Assembly (NCBI GenBank): GCA_024402025.1 | Contig: JAKSJY010000005.1 | Span: forward strand, 1 to 40,787 | Source of the DNA: Bacteroidales bacterium | GTDB lineage: Bacteria > Bacteroidota > Bacteroidia > Bacteroidales > UBA932 | Reading direction: 5' to 3' | DNA: 40,787 nt | Shown: positions 1 through 9,315 of the stretch, one piece after another | Layout: every line of letters starts with the position of its first letter | Position numbering within the stretch: the stretch's first letter is position 1 | Made by a program: the position numbers and the translations under genes | Notes under the pieces: generated by a model | Told to the model about the DNA's origin: nothing | The model's input: the letters and a program-made list of their open reading frames with translations, nothing else | Databases searched by the model: none

Positions 1-46
1 GCCAAAGCAATGGTAGAAAGAATATGTTTTGCTTTCATAAACTATG

Positions 47-598
47 CTATTCGTTTTCGTCGTAAATTTCCTTTCCATCCTCATCGGATGCGTCTTCCTC
101 TTCGACTTCCTCGTCGTCATCCTCGTCCTCTTCATCCGGATCCGAATCTCCCAGGGAAGGAATGCGCCTGTGCTCCTGAGGCAGATCCTCGAATGCTACG
201 TATCCGTTGTCGAAATCCACGGGATTCGGACCTTTTGCGTCGACGATTTCCGGTTTGAAAGCCGCAGTGCATTTTTCCGGTTCGCCTTCGAGTGTCAGGG
301 TGACGTATTTTTTCGCTTTGGTATCGTAGAAATACACCAGAGACGTGCATCCCTGTTTGATGATTCCATCGATCGTCACGTCATCCACGGTCCCGAATCC
401 AAGGTCCACCAGCGCATATCTGGCAATGACATTGCCTTCAGCGTCGAGAGCTTTGAAAAGAATGGGCTGGTCGGCGGCGAATTCCATATCGACCATCATC
501 TGGCGATGCAGCGTGTATAGCGTGTTGCTCGAATGAACCTTGTATATTCTGAAAAATCCCTTGATTCCGGGGAGAGTGATGCGGTATCTGTAAATCAT
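47..598 (-). CDS. pRiA4b ORF-3-like (PRiA4_ORF3 fold) protein with acidic tail
   Basis: 183 aa read from the ATG at 598, close behind a weak -7 box. Residues 1 to about 115 look like the plasmid pRiA4b ORF-3-like family: an early beta hairpin, then a short alpha/beta segment with a 'LGFGTVDD' stretch and a 'YFYDT..KKYVTLTLEGE' strand that matches the family's tyrosine/aspartate-rich strand. The last ~33 residues are almost all Asp and Glu. The family's biochemical role is unknown; it is found in many bacterial chromosomes, and in Bacteroidota often as a stand-alone gene. The acidic tail suggests a soluble protein that binds a basic partner (inference). The gene is divergent from yigZ, with 39 bp between starts. 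Reading upstream in frame beyond 598 would run antisense through yigZ, so the longer frame is rejected. Family assignment is moderate. Confidence 0.75.
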   Translation of the reverse strand: MIYRYRITLPGIKGFFRIYKVHSSNTLYTLHRQMMVDMEFAADQPILFKALDAEGNVIARYALVDLGFGTVDDVTIDGIIKQGCTSLVYFYDTKAKKYVTLTLEGEPEKCTAAFKPEIVDAKGPNPVDFDNGYVAFEDLPQEHRRIPSLGDSDPDEEDEDDDEEVEEEDASDEDGKEIYDENE

Positions 599-602
599 AG
601 GG

Positions 603-610
603 CGAATATA
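603..610 (-). promoter_or_regulatory. possible -7 box for the 598 gene
   Basis: On the minus strand this reads TATATTCG, one base off the Bacteroidota -7 consensus TAnnTTTG. It lies 4 nt before the ATG at 598. No TTTG -33 element is seen at the usual spacing, so the call is weak. Confidence 0.35.
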
Positions 611-622
611 AAAAAGATTTGC

Positions 623-630
623 TAAATTTG
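623..630 (+). promoter_or_regulatory. -7 promoter box for yigZ
   Basis: TAAATTTG matches the Bacteroidota -7 consensus TAnnTTTG. Only 7 nt separate it from the ATG at 638, so the transcript would be leaderless or nearly so. No -33 TTTG is visible at the expected distance. Confidence 0.55.
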
Positions 631-637
631 GACTAGT

Positions 638-1240
638 ATGAGCGTTGTTTCTGATACATATTCCAGCATTCTTGCCCCTTCGGAAGGCGTATTCAAGGAC
701 CAGGGAAGCCGTTTTATCGCGCACGCCTTCCCCGTGGAATCCGAGCAGGAAGCCAAGGATATCCTCGAAAAGGAAAGGAAGGAGTATCACGATGCCAGGC
801 ATCATTGCCTGGCATACCGTATCGGATATGACGGAGCCCTGTTCAGGGCTTCCGACGACGGGGAGCCGGCAGGAAGCGCCGGACGCCCGATTCTGGGCCA
901 GATAGACAGCGCCGCCCTGAGCGATGTCGCCGTGGTGGTGACCCGATATTTCGGAGGAATCAAACTGGGAATCCCGGGACTCATACGGGCGTACAGGGAA
1001 AGTACGGCGCAGGCTCTTGCAAATGCGCAGAGAGTGGAAAAGATTGCCGGAAGGTGGGGCGCCCTCGAGTTCGGGTATGAAAGGATGCCTTCGGTGATGA
1101 AAGTGATAAAGGATATGGATCTTCCCCAGAGAAGCCAGGACTTCGGCACCGTATGCAGGATGGAAGTGCGGGTGAGACTTTCCCTGGAAGAGGTTTTTTT
1201 TGACAGAATCAAAAGTATTGCTAACTTTAGGTACTTGTAA
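638..1240 (+). CDS. yigZ: YigZ/IMPACT family protein (UPF0029)
   Basis: 200 aa, the usual length for bacterial YigZ (about 200-210). The N-terminal IMPACT domain is clear: 'HDARHHCLAYRIG' at 51-63, the family signature DDGEPAGSAGRPIL at 73-86, and 'VVVTRYFGGIKLG' near 99-111. The C-terminal part is the shorter ferredoxin-like domain of the family. Eukaryotic IMPACT regulates the kinase Gcn2; the bacterial function is not settled, though the fold suggests nucleic acid or ribosome binding. The gene starts behind its own -7 box. Its 3' end carries the candidate serC promoter, so serC may be expressed both with and apart from it. Confidence 0.93.
   Translation: MSVVSDTYSSILAPSEGVFKDQGSRFIAHAFPVESEQEAKDILEKERKEYHDARHHCLAYRIGYDGALFRASDDGEPAGSAGRPILGQIDSAALSDVAVVVTRYFGGIKLGIPGLIRAYRESTAQALANAQRVEKIAGRWGALEFGYERMPSVMKVIKDMDLPQRSQDFGTVCRMEVRVRLSLEEVFFDRIKSIANFRYL
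1199..1229 (+). promoter_or_regulatory. candidate serC promoter inside the yigZ 3' end
   Basis: TTTG at 1199-1202 and TAACTTTA at 1222-1229 are 19 bp apart, the spacing also seen at both tRNA genes in this window. The -7 box deviates only in its last base. The serC GTG start follows at 1244. Confidence 0.45.
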
Positions 1241-1243
1241 GCC

Positions 1244-2320
1244 GTGGAAAGGGAACTGCACATATTCAATGCCGGACCAAGCCTGCTTCCGCGGGAGGTG
1301 CTCGAGGATGCCGCCGGGGCCGTAAAGGACTTCGGGGGTTCAGGCATCCCCTTGCTCTGCACTTCACACCGCTCGAAGGAATGGAACGGATTGATGGATG
1401 AGACAAGGGCCCTGTGGAGGGAACTTCTCGCTGTCCCCGACGGTTATCAGGTGGTGTTTTTCAGCGGCGGGGCGACGATGGGTTTCCTTCTGGCGGCGAT
1501 GAATTTTCTCGAGAGGAAGGCCGCATACCTCGATACCGGAATCTGGGCGCACAAGGCGCTGAAGGAGGCGCAGGGGATAGGCGATGCGTATGCGATTGCA
1601 AGTTCAAGGGAGGATTCCTACAACCATATCCCCAAGGGGTTCGTCATCCCGCACGACCTGGACTATCTGCACGTCACGACCAACAATACCGTCTACGGCA
1701 CTGAAATACGTGAGGACATCGATTCTCCCGTACCGCTTGTCGCGGATATGTCTTCCGACATACTCAGCCGACCTGTAGACGTGAGCAGATATGCAATGAT
1801 ATACGGTTCGGCGCAGAAGAATGCCGGTACGGCCGGGGTTGCCTTCGCCATCGTGAAAACGGAGCTTCTGGGCAGAGTAAGCAGGCATATTCCCACTCTG
1901 CTTGACTTGCGGACGTATGTGGATAACGGCTCAATGCCCAACACCCCTCCGGTATTTCCCATCTACGTGATGAACAGAACCTTGCGCTGGATATTGGCCC
2001 GAGGAGGGGTTGCAGCAATGCAGGCCTCCGATGAGCTCAAGGCGGGAACCCTCTACGCCGAGATCGACCGCAATCCTCTTTTCGAGGGTACGGCAGCGGT
2101 GGAGGACCGTTCCGTGATGAATGTGTGCTTCAGGATGGCGGCAGGAAACGAAGGGCTCGAGGAAAGGTTCCTTGCCTTTTCGCAGGAGTGCGGGATTGTG
2201 GGAATAAAAGGCTACCGCACGGTGGGAGGATTCAGGGCGTCGATATACAATGCCTGTTCGCAGGATGATGTGGATGCCCTCGTGAAGTGTATGCAGGATT
2301 TCGAACAACATATTTCCTAA
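1244..2320 (+). CDS. serC: phosphoserine aminotransferase (SerC)
   Basis: 358 aa, full length for SerC. It is a cytosolic PLP enzyme that converts 3-phosphohydroxypyruvate and glutamate to O-phosphoserine and 2-oxoglutarate in serine synthesis, and also acts in the pyridoxal phosphate pathway. The start is GTG at 1244, giving the family N-terminus 'FNAGPSLLP' at residues 8-16; no ATG lies near enough to replace it. The PLP-binding lysine is K192 in 'GSAQKNAG', and 'FFSGGATMGF' at 72-81 forms the phosphate-binding turn. The usual partner serA is not in the window. recQ follows 4 bp downstream, so the two are probably co-transcribed. Confidence 0.97.
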   Translation: MERELHIFNAGPSLLPREVLEDAAGAVKDFGGSGIPLLCTSHRSKEWNGLMDETRALWRELLAVPDGYQVVFFSGGATMGFLLAAMNFLERKAAYLDTGIWAHKALKEAQGIGDAYAIASSREDSYNHIPKGFVIPHDLDYLHVTTNNTVYGTEIREDIDSPVPLVADMSSDILSRPVDVSRYAMIYGSAQKNAGTAGVAFAIVKTELLGRVSRHIPTLLDLRTYVDNGSMPNTPPVFPIYVMNRTLRWILARGGVAAMQASDELKAGTLYAEIDRNPLFEGTAAVEDRSVMNVCFRMAAGNEGLEERFLAFSQECGIVGIKGYRTVGGFRASIYNACSQDDVDALVKCMQDFEQHIS

Positions 2321-2324
2321 CGGT

Positions 2325-4544
2325 ATGCAGGTAACATCAGCAGACATACACAGGACTCTGAAGGAATTCTTCGGATATGACGCGTTCAAGGGAGACCAGG
2401 AATCCGTGATAACCCATCTTGTCGGGGGAGGTGATGCGTTTGTCCTTATGCCTACGGGCGGAGGCAAGTCTCTTTGCTATCAGTTGCCCTCGCTCCTGAT
2501 GGAGGGAACGGCAATAGTCATCTCTCCCTTGATTGCGCTGATGAAGAATCAGGTGGATGCAATACGCGGCTTCGTAAGCAACAACGAAAGCGTGGCCCAT
2601 TTCCTCAATTCCTCGCTCACCAGAGGTGAAATCGAAGAGGTCAAGGCGGATGTGCGCAGCGGCAGGACAAAGATTCTTTACGTCGCCCCCGAATCCCTGA
2701 CCAAGGGGGAGAACGTGGCGTTCCTGAGGACTGTAAGAATTTCGATGTATGCCGTGGATGAGGCGCACTGCATATCCGAATGGGGCCACGATTTCCGTCC
2801 GGAATACCGCCGCATCCGCTCCATAGTGGACACCATAGGACGTGCACCCATCATTGCCCTTACGGCTACGGCCACCCCGAAGGTGCAGAGCGACATCCTC
2901 AAGAACCTCGGCATACCTGATGCAAAGGTGTTCAAGTCCTCGTTCAATCGTCCGAACCTTTATTATGAGGTCAGGGACAAGGTCGAGGCCGAAAAGGATA
3001 TAGTAAGATACATACGCCAGAACCCGGGGAAATCGGGAATACTTTATTGTCTCAGCCGTCACAAGGTTGAGGAAATGGCCGAATTCCTCCAAATCAACGG
3101 AATCAAGGCCCTTCCCTACCACGCCGGGCTGGACGCCAAGGTCAGGGCGGAGAACCAGGACAAGTTCCTGATGGAGGAAGTGGACGTGATAGTGGCGACC
3201 ATCGCATTCGGAATGGGAATAGACAAGCCCGACGTGCGTTTCGTCATCCACTACGACATTCCGAAGAGCGTCGAAAGCTACTATCAGGAAACAGGACGTG
3301 CGGGAAGGGACGGAAAGGAGGGAGTCTGCATAACATACTACAGCTACAAGGATATCCAGAAACTGGAGAAATTCATGCAGGGCAAGCCGGTCGCCGAGCA
3401 GGAAATCAGCAAACAGCTGCTTACCGAGGTGGTGGCTTATGCGGAGTCCAGCCAATGCCGCAGGAAACTTCTACTGAATTATTTCGGAGAGGATTATCTG
3501 CAGGACAATTGCGGTTCCTGCGACAACTGCCTGCATCCGAAGGAGATGTTTGACGGGAGGGCAGAGATGAAGATGGTCATAAAGCTCATCTCTTCGCTGA
3601 AGGAACATTTCAAGATAGAGCATCTTGCAGCCATCCTTGCCGGAAACGACACTGCCCTTATCAAATCCTACAACCACGACAGGATTGAGCTGTTCGGTGC
3701 GGGGTCGGAGCACAGCGAGAAGTTCTGGGCGGCCGTCATCCACCAGGGGCTCATCCTTCACCTCCTGGACAAGGAGATAGAGACCTACGGACTGATTTAC
3801 GTCACTCCGCTCGGAAAGCAGTTCTATGAGAATCCCTGGCAACTTGACCTTGTGGAAGACAGGAATTTCACCAACGGGAACCAGAGCGCCGACGACGATG
3901 TGGATGACGACGCTGCTTCGGATGCCGCTGCCGCAAGGGGTGGCGCCGGAGATCCTGTCCTGCTCGCGATGCTCAAGGACCTGCGGAAGGATATGTCCCG
4001 CAGGCTGGGGCTCCAGCCGTGGATCATTTTCGGTGACCCTTCGCTCGATGATATGTCCATAAGCTATCCGCTCACCTTCGACGAACTGAGGAACTGTCAG
4101 GGAGTCGGAGAGGGGAAGGCCCGAAAGTTCGGGCAGGAATTCCTGGACCTGATTGGCAAATACGTCAAGGAGAACGAGATAGAGAGGCCGGATGATTTTG
4201 TAGTGAAGAGCGCCGCCGGACGTTCCGAGAAGAAGATACAGATTATCAAGAAAGTCGATTTCAGACTCCCGCTCGAAGATATCGCGCACTCGATGGACCT
4301 TTCGATGGACGAGCTCCTCACGGAGATTGAGACCATAGTCCAGAGTGGCACGAAACTGAATCTGGATTACTACATCAAGTCGGTGCTTGACAGCGAGGTT
4401 ATCGGAGACATCTACTCGTACTTCCGGGAGGAGGCCGAGACGGACTCCGTGGACGATGCGCTTCAGGTGCTTGGAGAAAATATTTATTCAAGGGATGAGA
4501 TACGTCTTGTCCGTTTGAAATTCCTTTGCGAAGTTGCACAATGA
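2325..4544 (+). CDS. recQ: ATP-dependent DNA helicase RecQ
   Basis: 739 aa 3'-to-5' DNA helicase of recombination and fork repair. Walker A 'PTGGGKSL' is at 43-50, the DEAH box at 145-148 and motif VI 'QETGRAGRDG' at 321-330. The RQC zinc site is intact (C378, C396, C399, C402). An Asp/Ala-rich linker near 520 leads to an HRDC domain at about 545-620, and ~110 further residues form the C-terminal extension common in Bacteroidota RecQ, which is longer than E. coli RecQ (about 610). The ATG at 2325 is 4 nt after serC. The 3' end overlaps dnaG by 4 nt (ATGA), which implies translational coupling. Confidence 0.97.
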   Translation: MQVTSADIHRTLKEFFGYDAFKGDQESVITHLVGGGDAFVLMPTGGGKSLCYQLPSLLMEGTAIVISPLIALMKNQVDAIRGFVSNNESVAHFLNSSLTRGEIEEVKADVRSGRTKILYVAPESLTKGENVAFLRTVRISMYAVDEAHCISEWGHDFRPEYRRIRSIVDTIGRAPIIALTATATPKVQSDILKNLGIPDAKVFKSSFNRPNLYYEVRDKVEAEKDIVRYIRQNPGKSGILYCLSRHKVEEMAEFLQINGIKALPYHAGLDAKVRAENQDKFLMEEVDVIVATIAFGMGIDKPDVRFVIHYDIPKSVESYYQETGRAGRDGKEGVCITYYSYKDIQKLEKFMQGKPVAEQEISKQLLTEVVAYAESSQCRRKLLLNYFGEDYLQDNCGSCDNCLHPKEMFDGRAEMKMVIKLISSLKEHFKIEHLAAILAGNDTALIKSYNHDRIELFGAGSEHSEKFWAAVIHQGLILHLLDKEIETYGLIYVTPLGKQFYENPWQLDLVEDRNFTNGNQSADDDVDDDAASDAAAARGGAGDPVLLAMLKDLRKDMSRRLGLQPWIIFGDPSLDDMSISYPLTFDELRNCQGVGEGKARKFGQEFLDLIGKYVKENEIERPDDFVVKSAAGRSEKKIQIIKKVDFRLPLEDIAHSMDLSMDELLTEIETIVQSGTKLNLDYYIKSVLDSEVIGDIYSYFREEAETDSVDDALQVLGENIYSRDEIRLVRLKFLCEVAQ

Positions 4545-6442
4545 TACCTGCCGAAACAGTCAGACAAATAGAGGATGCCGTCAGAATCGAAGAGGTCGTA
4601 GGCGATTTCGTCACTCTCCGCAGGAGGGGCGCGAGTTTCGTCGCCTGCTGCCCTTTCCACAACGAGAAGACCCCGTCGTTCTATGTGACTCCCTCGAAGG
4701 GCATTTATAAATGCTTCGGATGCGGCAAGGCCGGTTCCGCCGTGGGCTTTGTGATGGAACACGAGCATTGCTCGTATGCGGAAGCGTTGAGGTATCTTGC
4801 GAACAAGTATCATATCGAAATCCGGGAGGAGGAACTTTCCGCCGAGGAGATTGCCCGTCGCGGACGTGTCGAGAGCCTTATGCTGGTGACGGAATTCGCA
4901 CTGAAGTTCTTCGTTGACCAGCTCAAAACTCCGGAAGGCTCGGCCGTGGGTCTGGCATATCTGCATTCAAGGGGGCTGGAAGATGCCACCATCGCGAAAT
5001 TTTCCCTGGGATGGGCGCCGTCCGGGAAGGACAGGCTCACGGCGGCGGCTCTTGCCGCAGGCTACAAGCTGGAGTATCTCGTTGCCGCCGGACTTACGGT
5101 ACAGCACGAGGACGGTACGCTCACGGACCGTTTCCGTGAAAGGGTGATGTTCCCGATCCATTCCGTCAGCGGCAGGGTGATCGCATTTTCGGGACGTACG
5201 CTCAAGTCGGACAATCCGGCCAAGTACGTGAACTCTCCGGAAACGGAAATCTATACCAAGAGCCGTTCCCTGCTCGGAATCTCGTACGCGAAGAGCGAAA
5301 TCGCACGTCGCGAGAAATGCATACTGGTCGAGGGCAACGTAGATGTCATCACCCTCCAGCAACTTGGCATCCCGAACGTGGTGGCCTCCTGCGGGACTTC
5401 GCTCACGGTGGAGCAGATACGTCTCATCCACAAGTTCACGGAGAACCTTACGATAATGTATGACGGAGACAAGGCAGGTATCCACGCCGCTATCCGCGGC
5501 ATCAATATGGTGCTGTCCGAGGGTCTCAACGTGAAGGTCGTCCTTCTTCCGGAAGGGGAGGACCCCGATTCCTTCGGCCGCAGCCATACCCTTCAGGAAT
5601 TCAACGACTTCCTTGCAGCCAACGAGCAGGATTTCATCGCATTCAAGACCGAACTCCTTCTCAGTGACGCGGCGGGGGACCCTTTGAAGAAGGCCAACCT
5701 TATAAATGACATAGCGGACACCATTGCCGCCATCCCCGATCCGGTGAAGAGGCAGGTGTATTCCCAGACCTGCAGCGCCAAATTCGGAATAGACGCCAAC
5801 ATCCTCTTCTCCCGCGTTGAGAAGACTTCCCATGCGGCGGCCGCCGCTCCTGCCGAGACGCCCCGCCGGACGCCCGAGACTCCTGCGGATGAGCCCGTTC
5901 TCGAGAACAGGATACTCGCTCCCATCGAGGAGGAACTTCTGGACTTCATACTGCAGTTCGGTCGCGAAATCCTGGAATTCCCGACGGATTCCCCTTATTT
6001 CGAGCCGGAAGGTCAGGAATACACGGTGGCGGAATTCATCCGTGCTTCCCTCGGCAGCGGGGTTTTTGCAAACAGGAGATATGCATCCGTCTTCGATGCA
6101 TACTTCGCCGCTTATGATGAAGGATTGCCTCAAGACGGTATTATCCGTACGCTGCTGGACTCCGAGGACGCGGATGTGAGGGAAGTGGCGGCATCGCATT
6201 CGATGGAGAAATACCAGCTTACGTACACGCCTTTCTCGGCTTCGCTTACCGCGACAGGGTCGTGGCTGGTGATGTATGTACCCAGGGCCATCCTCAAATA
6301 CAATGACAAGGTCCTTCAGACAAAGATAGAGGATTTGAAGAAACAGCTTCCCGAAGCCGGAGAGGATGAGCAGACGGAAATACTTTCCAAGATAATGTCG
6401 CTTCAGAAAATTCAGAAAAAGATAAAGAAACAATTGGAATAG
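4541..6442 (+). CDS. dnaG: DNA primase DnaG
   Basis: 633 aa from the ATG at 4541, which overlaps the recQ stop as ATGA; an in-frame TTG at 4526 is less likely. DnaG makes the RNA primers for replication. The N-terminal CHC2 zinc ribbon has C37, H40, C58 and C61. The Toprim catalytic core shows E264 in 'LVEGNVD' and the DGD motif at 308-310. The C-terminal third (after about 430) holds an Ala/Pro-rich linker and then a helical region that would bind DnaB. Length is normal for the phylum. metG follows after 3 nt. Confidence 0.97.
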   Translation: MIPAETVRQIEDAVRIEEVVGDFVTLRRRGASFVACCPFHNEKTPSFYVTPSKGIYKCFGCGKAGSAVGFVMEHEHCSYAEALRYLANKYHIEIREEELSAEEIARRGRVESLMLVTEFALKFFVDQLKTPEGSAVGLAYLHSRGLEDATIAKFSLGWAPSGKDRLTAAALAAGYKLEYLVAAGLTVQHEDGTLTDRFRERVMFPIHSVSGRVIAFSGRTLKSDNPAKYVNSPETEIYTKSRSLLGISYAKSEIARREKCILVEGNVDVITLQQLGIPNVVASCGTSLTVEQIRLIHKFTENLTIMYDGDKAGIHAAIRGINMVLSEGLNVKVVLLPEGEDPDSFGRSHTLQEFNDFLAANEQDFIAFKTELLLSDAAGDPLKKANLINDIADTIAAIPDPVKRQVYSQTCSAKFGIDANILFSRVEKTSHAAAAAPAETPRRTPETPADEPVLENRILAPIEEELLDFILQFGREILEFPTDSPYFEPEGQEYTVAEFIRASLGSGVFANRRYASVFDAYFAAYDEGLPQDGIIRTLLDSEDADVREVAASHSMEKYQLTYTPFSASLTATGSWLVMYVPRAILKYNDKVLQTKIEDLKKQLPEAGEDEQTEILSKIMSLQKIQKKIKKQLE

Positions 6443-6445
6443 AAT

Positions 6446-8458
6446 ATGGACAAGAAATTCAAACGTACTCTGGTGACTTGTGCACTGCCTTATGCCAACG
6501 GCCCTGTGCACATCGGGCATCTTGCCGGTGTATATGTGCCTGCCGATATCTATGTAAGGTATCTCAGGCTTCGTGGGGAGGAAGTTCTCTACGTGTGCGG
6601 ATCCGATGAACACGGAGTCCCCATCACCATCAAGGCCCGTCAGCAGGGCTGTACCCCGCAGGATATCGTTGACAAGTACAATGGGATAATAGACGAGTCT
6701 TTCAAGGGACTCGGCATCAATTTCGACATATACGGCCGCACTTCTTCCAAAGTCCACGAGGCCAATGCCTCGGGTTTTTTCAGGAAACTCTACGACGAGG
6801 GCAAATTCATTACCCGGGAGAGCGAGCAGTACTATGACCCGGAGGCGAAGACTTTCCTCGCCGACAGGTACATAGTGGGGACCTGCCCCAAATGCGGTGC
6901 GGAAGGCGCGTATGGCGACCAGTGCGAGAAGTGTGGCAGCACTTTGAGCCCGGAGGAGCTCATAGACCCCAGGTCCAAGCTCAGCGGTGCCGCTCCAATC
7001 AAGAAGAAGACTACCCATTGGTACCTTCCGCTCCAGGATTATGAGCAGTGGCTCCGCGAGTGGATACTCGAGGGCCACAAGGACGGCGGACTGCAGCCCA
7101 GGGCGGTGACGCGCGACCTGGACTGGGGTGTCCCGGTGCCGGTGGAAGGAGCGGAAGGGAAGGTGCTGTACGTGTGGTTCGATGCTCCCATCGGATATAT
7201 CTCGAACACTCAGGAACTGCTTCCTGACGATTGGGAGAAATGGTGGAAGTCTTCCGATACGAAACTGGTCCACTTCATCGGCAAGGACAACATAGTTTTC
7301 CATTGCATAGTATTCCCTTCGATGCTCAAGGCTTACGGTGACGGATATATCCTTCCGGAAAACGTTCCCGCCAACGAGTTCCTCAACCTCGAGGGAGACA
7401 AGATTTCGACGTCCCGAGGATGGGCCGTATGGGCTCACGAATATCTGCAGGACTTCCCCGGGAAGCAGGACGTGCTCCGTTATGTTCTGACCGCCAATGC
7501 TCCCGAGACAAAGGACAACGACTTCTCGTGGAAGGATTTCCAGCAGCGCAACAATTCGGAACTGGTAGCCATTTTCGGCAACTTCGTCAACCGCGTCGTT
7601 GTCCTTACCCACAAATATTTCGACGGGAAGGTGCCTGCTGCAGGCGAACTTCAGGATGTCGATCGCGAGGTCCTCGCGGAGATTCCCGTGCTGCGCGCAT
7701 CACTGGAGAAGAACATCGAGGAATATCATTTCCGTGAGGCCCTCAAGGATGCAATGTCCATCGCCCGTGCCGGAAACAAGTACATCTCCGACACCGAGCC
7801 GTGGAAGGTCGCCAAGGAGGATATGGGCCGCGTCGCCACCATCCTCAACGTCTCGTTGCAAATCTGTGCCGACCTTGCGATTGCCTTCGAGCCTTTCACT
7901 CCGTTCGCCTGCGAAAAGCTGCGCGGAATGCTGGGAATGGATTTGAAATGGGAAGACCTCGGCCGCAGTGACATTATGGAGGCCGGTCATGCGCTTTCCC
8001 AGGCCGAACTTCTGTTCGCGAAGATAGAGGACGCCGAGATTGGCGTGCAGCTTGCCAAACTCGAAAAGATCCGCGCGGAGCGCGCTGCCGCAGAGGCTGC
8101 CGAAGCGGCGAAGAGGGTGGCCCCGCAGAAAGAGCAGGTGACTTTCGACGATTTCGGGAAGATGGACATACGCACTGCGACCGTCCTTGAGGCGGAAAGG
8201 GTGCCGAAGACGGACAAGCTTCTCAAACTTACCATAGACACGGGCATTGACCGGCGCACCATCGTCTCCGGTATCGCCGAGTACTACACTCCGGAGGAAA
8301 TGGTCGGCAAGCAGATATGCATACTTGCGAATCTCGCTCCCAGGACAATAAAGGGCATCGAGAGCAAGGGAATGATTCTGATGGCTCGTCAGGGGGACGG
8401 GAAGATGCGTTTCATCACGCCCGCCGAGACCCTGTCGAACGGTGCCGAAATAGGTTGA
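6446..8458 (+). CDS. metG: methionyl-tRNA synthetase
   Basis: 670 aa class I synthetase that charges tRNA-Met. The HIGH motif is at 22-25 and the KMSKS equivalent KISTS at 319-323. The zinc knuckle in the connective peptide has C147, C150, C160 and C163. An Ala/Lys/Glu-rich linker near 545-570 joins a C-terminal EMAP-II/Trbp111-type tRNA-binding domain ('[18 protein letters not shown]' onward), the MetG1 architecture. It starts 3 nt after dnaG, in the same run of genes. Confidence 0.98.
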   Translation: MDKKFKRTLVTCALPYANGPVHIGHLAGVYVPADIYVRYLRLRGEEVLYVCGSDEHGVPITIKARQQGCTPQDIVDKYNGIIDESFKGLGINFDIYGRTSSKVHEANASGFFRKLYDEGKFITRESEQYYDPEAKTFLADRYIVGTCPKCGAEGAYGDQCEKCGSTLSPEELIDPRSKLSGAAPIKKKTTHWYLPLQDYEQWLREWILEGHKDGGLQPRAVTRDLDWGVPVPVEGAEGKVLYVWFDAPIGYISNTQELLPDDWEKWWKSSDTKLVHFIGKDNIVFHCIVFPSMLKAYGDGYILPENVPANEFLNLEGDKISTSRGWAVWAHEYLQDFPGKQDVLRYVLTANAPETKDNDFSWKDFQQRNNSELVAIFGNFVNRVVVLTHKYFDGKVPAAGELQDVDREVLAEIPVLRASLEKNIEEYHFREALKDAMSIARAGNKYISDTEPWKVAKEDMGRVATILNVSLQICADLAIAFEPFTPFACEKLRGMLGMDLKWEDLGRSDIMEAGHALSQAELLFAKIEDAEIGVQLAKLEKIRAERAAAEAAEAAKRVAPQKEQVTFDDFGKMDIRTATVLEAERVPKTDKLLKLTIDTGIDRRTIVSGIAEYYTPEEMVGKQICILANLAPRTIKGIESKGMILMARQGDGKMRFITPAETLSNGAEIG

Positions 8459-8475
8459 TTTCCGCGTGATCTGAG

Positions 8476-9315
8476 ATGCCGGCATTCAGGAAACTGTCAA
8501 TCGTACTTTTCCTTGCGCTGTCCTTCTGCTTGACGTGCGGCGCACAGGGAAAGGTGTACACCATCAAGGCGAGGCTCGCGGATTTCTATTCCAGGACCAC
8601 CAAGGTCGTGCTGAGCGATGACCAGATGCTGGATATGGTGCTGGAGGATGCCGTGAAGACCAGGTGGAGGGTGTCTCCTTACGAGTTCTGCTCGGAGGAG
8701 GATTATGACAGGCTCAAGACTAATTCCACCTTTTATTTTCTCAGGGTGGTGTACAAGGATTCCGAGCCGGGACTTGTCTTCCTTTCCCTGTCCAAAGGCG
8801 GAAAAACATCCCGAAGCGCCGATTTCGACTCGGCCTTCGACATCATAATCATTCCGTTCGACAGGTCGGACCTGTCTTCCGGAAAACTCGCCACTGTCCT
8901 TCCGATATTCGTGGATGTCGTCCAGACTTATGCCGAGGATGCGAGAGTGATGGAAGGAAGGAGCCTTGTAGGTCTCGCCCGCTACAACAAGAACCTTATC
9001 AGGAACTCCTACAGCGAGATGCTGATAGCCGACAGCGACATGGATGCCTCTGCGAGTCTCTCGCCCGGGATAACAAGGTGCACCCGACAGGAGACGGAGA
9101 CGGCGTTTGTCGAAGGGAGTAAGTGCCTTGTCGGTATTGTCGTATGCCCCCAGTATCCCCAGTCCGGTGCGAAAAGTTACCAGTATGCCGTATCCGCGGA
9201 CACCCACGAACTTTTCTTCTTCCGTACGAGGCCGTTCGATTCATATGAGTCCGTCGGCTTTACCGGAAAGGACTTGTCCATCATTTCAAGATTTCTGAAA
9301 CATGCTGACAGGTAA
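8476..9315 (+). CDS. exported protein of unknown function
   Basis: 279 aa that I do not assign to a named family. Residues 1 to about 24 form a signal peptide: Lys/Arg start, Leu/Phe-rich core and 'CGAQGK' near the cleavage site. The cysteines do not form a clear lipobox. The mature part is mixed alpha/beta with 'VSPYEFCSEEDYDRL', a strand-rich 'FDIIIIPFDRSD', and only a few cysteines. No catalytic motif is evident. It starts 17 nt after metG, and its last 14 nt overlap the start of the M16 peptidase gene. Co-expression with that peptidase is likely; a shared envelope role is inference. Confidence 0.8.
   Translation: MPAFRKLSIVLFLALSFCLTCGAQGKVYTIKARLADFYSRTTKVVLSDDQMLDMVLEDAVKTRWRVSPYEFCSEEDYDRLKTNSTFYFLRVVYKDSEPGLVFLSLSKGGKTSRSADFDSAFDIIIIPFDRSDLSSGKLATVLPIFVDVVQTYAEDARVMEGRSLVGLARYNKNLIRNSYSEMLIADSDMDASASLSPGITRCTRQETETAFVEGSKCLVGIVVCPQYPQSGAKSYQYAVSADTHELFFFRTRPFDSYESVGFTGKDLSIISRFLKHADR

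Noticed and set aside
4967..7612. 881-residue open frame on the minus strand opposite dnaG and metG
   Set aside because: It is an antisense shadow caused by high GC and codon bias; it crosses two certain genes and shows no family motif. The same applies to 19129-21021 and 37600-39645 on the minus strand.
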